In this document: in pieces, positions 63,122 through 64,000 of the stretch
How positions within the stretch are numbered: position 1 is the first letter of the stretch
Layout: every line of letters begins with the position of its first letter
From: Litchfieldia alkalitelluris
Lineage (GTDB): Bacteria > Bacillota > Bacilli > Bacillales > Bacillaceae_L
Reading direction: 5' to 3'
Length of the DNA stretch: 64,000 nt
Assembly: GCF_002019645.1 (NCBI RefSeq)
Contig: NZ_KV917374.1
Location: 4,982,369 to 5,046,368 of the forward strand
Made by a program: the position numbers and the translations under genes
The notes under the pieces: generated by a model
What the model saw: the letters and a program-made list of their open reading frames with translations, nothing else
Told to the model about the DNA's origin: nothing
Databases searched by the model: none

Positions 63122-63724
63122 ATGGAATATTTTATATTAGCAATTTTATTAGGTTTTATCTTTTTTCAATGGAAAAAGAGTAAAACTTTCAAAGAACTAG
63201 AGGCCAATAAAAAATATTTATCTACTGAGGAATTTAAAAGAACTCTAGCATTTGGCATATATCAACGTTTTTGTAAGGAAAATGATGAGAGATCTTATTC
63301 ATCTATCTTTTTGAAAAATAATCCCATAGAATTTGAACACTTTATCGCTGATGTATTCAAGCATAAATATGGTGAATCTACTTTTGTTACAAAAAGTTCT
63401 GGGGACTTTGGTGTTGATATTGAACATGGCACAGGTGACGTGAAAGTTCTAGGACAAGCAAAGTGTTACAAGGATGATGTTGGTTATGAACCAATAGCAA
63501 TTATCCACTCCAACATGGTAAAACAAAATGCCTCAAGAGGATACGTTGTAACAACATCTGATTTTACTGAACATGCACGTTCCTATGCAGAAGGTTTAAA
63601 TATTGATCTGATTACAGGAACTGAGTTAGTGGAAATGTGGATTAACTACAGTAATCCTGTTTCTGAAACAATTACACTTAAAGCTATAAATGATCAGTCG
63701 AATCAGATTGATACCCCGATTTAA
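63122..63724 (+). CDS. Membrane-anchored Mrr-like restriction endonuclease
   Basis: A 200-aa protein with one N-terminal membrane helix (about 2-17) followed by a basic stretch and a restriction-endonuclease-like domain of the Mrr type (about 65-175). The catalytic pattern is GDFGVDIE (Asp) ... VLGQAKCYKD (Gln-x-Lys), with the preceding Glu in FEHFIADVF. Type IV-like enzymes of this family cut modified or foreign DNA; the membrane anchor could place it at the site of phage DNA entry. The start follows GAGGTGATT. A terminator follows. Confidence 0.85.
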   Translation: MEYFILAILLGFIFFQWKKSKTFKELEANKKYLSTEEFKRTLAFGIYQRFCKENDERSYSSIFLKNNPIEFEHFIADVFKHKYGESTFVTKSSGDFGVDIEHGTGDVKVLGQAKCYKDDVGYEPIAIIHSNMVKQNASRGYVVTTSDFTEHARSYAEGLNIDLITGTELVEMWINYSNPVSETITLKAINDQSNQIDTPI

Positions 63725-63733
63725 AGGACTTAG

Positions 63734-63770
63734 CCCTAACTAGAAGAATGGTTAGGGTTTTCCTTTTTTT
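63734..63770 (+). terminator. Terminator of the Mrr-like gene
   Basis: CCCTAAC and GTTAGGG arms with an AGAAGAATG-type loop and a TTTTCCTTTTTTT tail. Confidence 0.88.
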
Positions 63771-63796
63771 GTGGACTGTAATTTAAAAAATTTCAG

Positions 63797-63916
63797 AGAC
63801 ACAGGGGGAGGTTTTAAATGTCCCACTACTAGATGCCTTTTAAAAGGACTAAATCGAACCGTATTTCATAATTTGCCCAACAAAAACCCACTAGGACACT
63901 GTGATTGCCCCCACCC
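63797..63916 (+). repeat. Dispersed repeat, copy C
   Basis: ACACAGGGGGAGGT, CCCACTACTAGATGCCTTTT and AAAGGACTA match the copy at 49830-49946. The final part (CCCAACAAAAACCCACTAGGACAC) is a degraded form of the hairpin end. It is directly followed by a mazG-like fragment. Confidence 0.6.
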
Positions 63917-63990
63917 CTGGGTAAGGTTTCCAGCCTCTTTCGCCTTGGAAATTTGTTATTTTATCTATCATTCTTTTCAATTATAAATCC
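63917..63990 (-). pseudogene. 5' fragment of a third mazG-like gene
   Basis: GTAAGGTTTCCAGCCTCTTT and the following 55 bases match the first ~20 codons and ribosome-binding site of the mazG-like genes at 41104 and 62112. The minus strand reads KRMIDKITNFQGERGWKPY, cut off by the dispersed repeat. The rest of the gene is absent. Confidence 0.8.
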
Positions 63991-64000
63991 TCCAAACACA

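Overview
The window looks like chromosomal DNA of a low-GC, spore-former-type Bacillaceae (Firmicutes). Reasons: strong AGGAGG ribosome-binding sites, frequent TTG/GTG starts, CcpA-like cre sites, and Bacillus families such as TcyP, CatDE, AcoR-type sigma-54 activators and MetNIQ. No rRNA, tRNA, CRISPR array or intact prophage is visible. Many pseudogenes and gene fragments, IS3 ends and GC-rich hairpin repeats mark several stretches as accessory or decaying.

Layout. 0.4-6.5 kb: arabinoxylan utilisation (GH43, GH51, a sugar-binding lipoprotein and a divergent AraC regulator). 7.0-8.6 kb: cystine symporter. 8.6-13.1 kb: mostly decayed DNA with a 38-aa zinc-ribbon gene, a MORN protein and a phosphotransferase whose end lies in an IS3-type terminus. 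13.1-17.1 kb: sigma-54 activator divergent from zinc formaldehyde dehydrogenase plus aquaporin, with a -24/-12 promoter and a palindromic activator site. 17.3-20.6 kb: hydrolase, MATE transporter, IS remnant. 20.7-28.2 kb: methionine/organosulfur block (GntR regulator, PLP C-S enzyme, MetNIQ interleaved with a UroD-like protein, a P5C-reductase-like protein and a VOC protein), followed by MATE and homocysteine methyltransferase fragments. 29.2-39.1 kb: GH3, catDE (catD carries a stop), XRE-cupin regulator, then GH120 xylosidase / AraC / GH10 xylanase. 39.1-40.8 kb: gene graveyard.

40.6-50.8 kb is the most unusual region. Two decayed copies of a TPR-like gene lie as direct repeats (41181-42043 and 50074-50765) around about 8 kb that encodes a zinc-ribbon protein with a degenerate FtsZ/tubulin-like half-domain, a protein with an unnamed N-terminal domain plus a degenerate SIR2-like fold and zinc ribbon, a third protein sharing that N-terminal domain and followed by an out-of-frame SIR2 fragment, an ankyrin protein, a tandem winged-helix regulator and several unrecognised small proteins. 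I consider this the best candidate for an undescribed conflict or signalling system; its function is inference.

51.1-59.3 kb: amino-sugar catabolic operon (SSS symporter, AGE epimerase, ceramidase-like amidohydrolase, NagB, NagA, SIS protein) with a divergent ROK repressor and a palindromic operator. 59.6-64 kb: defence-like genes (nuclease-helicase DUF2075 protein, MazG-like pyrophosphohydrolase, HNH nuclease, membrane-anchored Mrr-like nuclease). The nuclease-helicase/MazG module has a decayed twin at 40.6-41.1 kb, and a third mazG start lies at the right edge.
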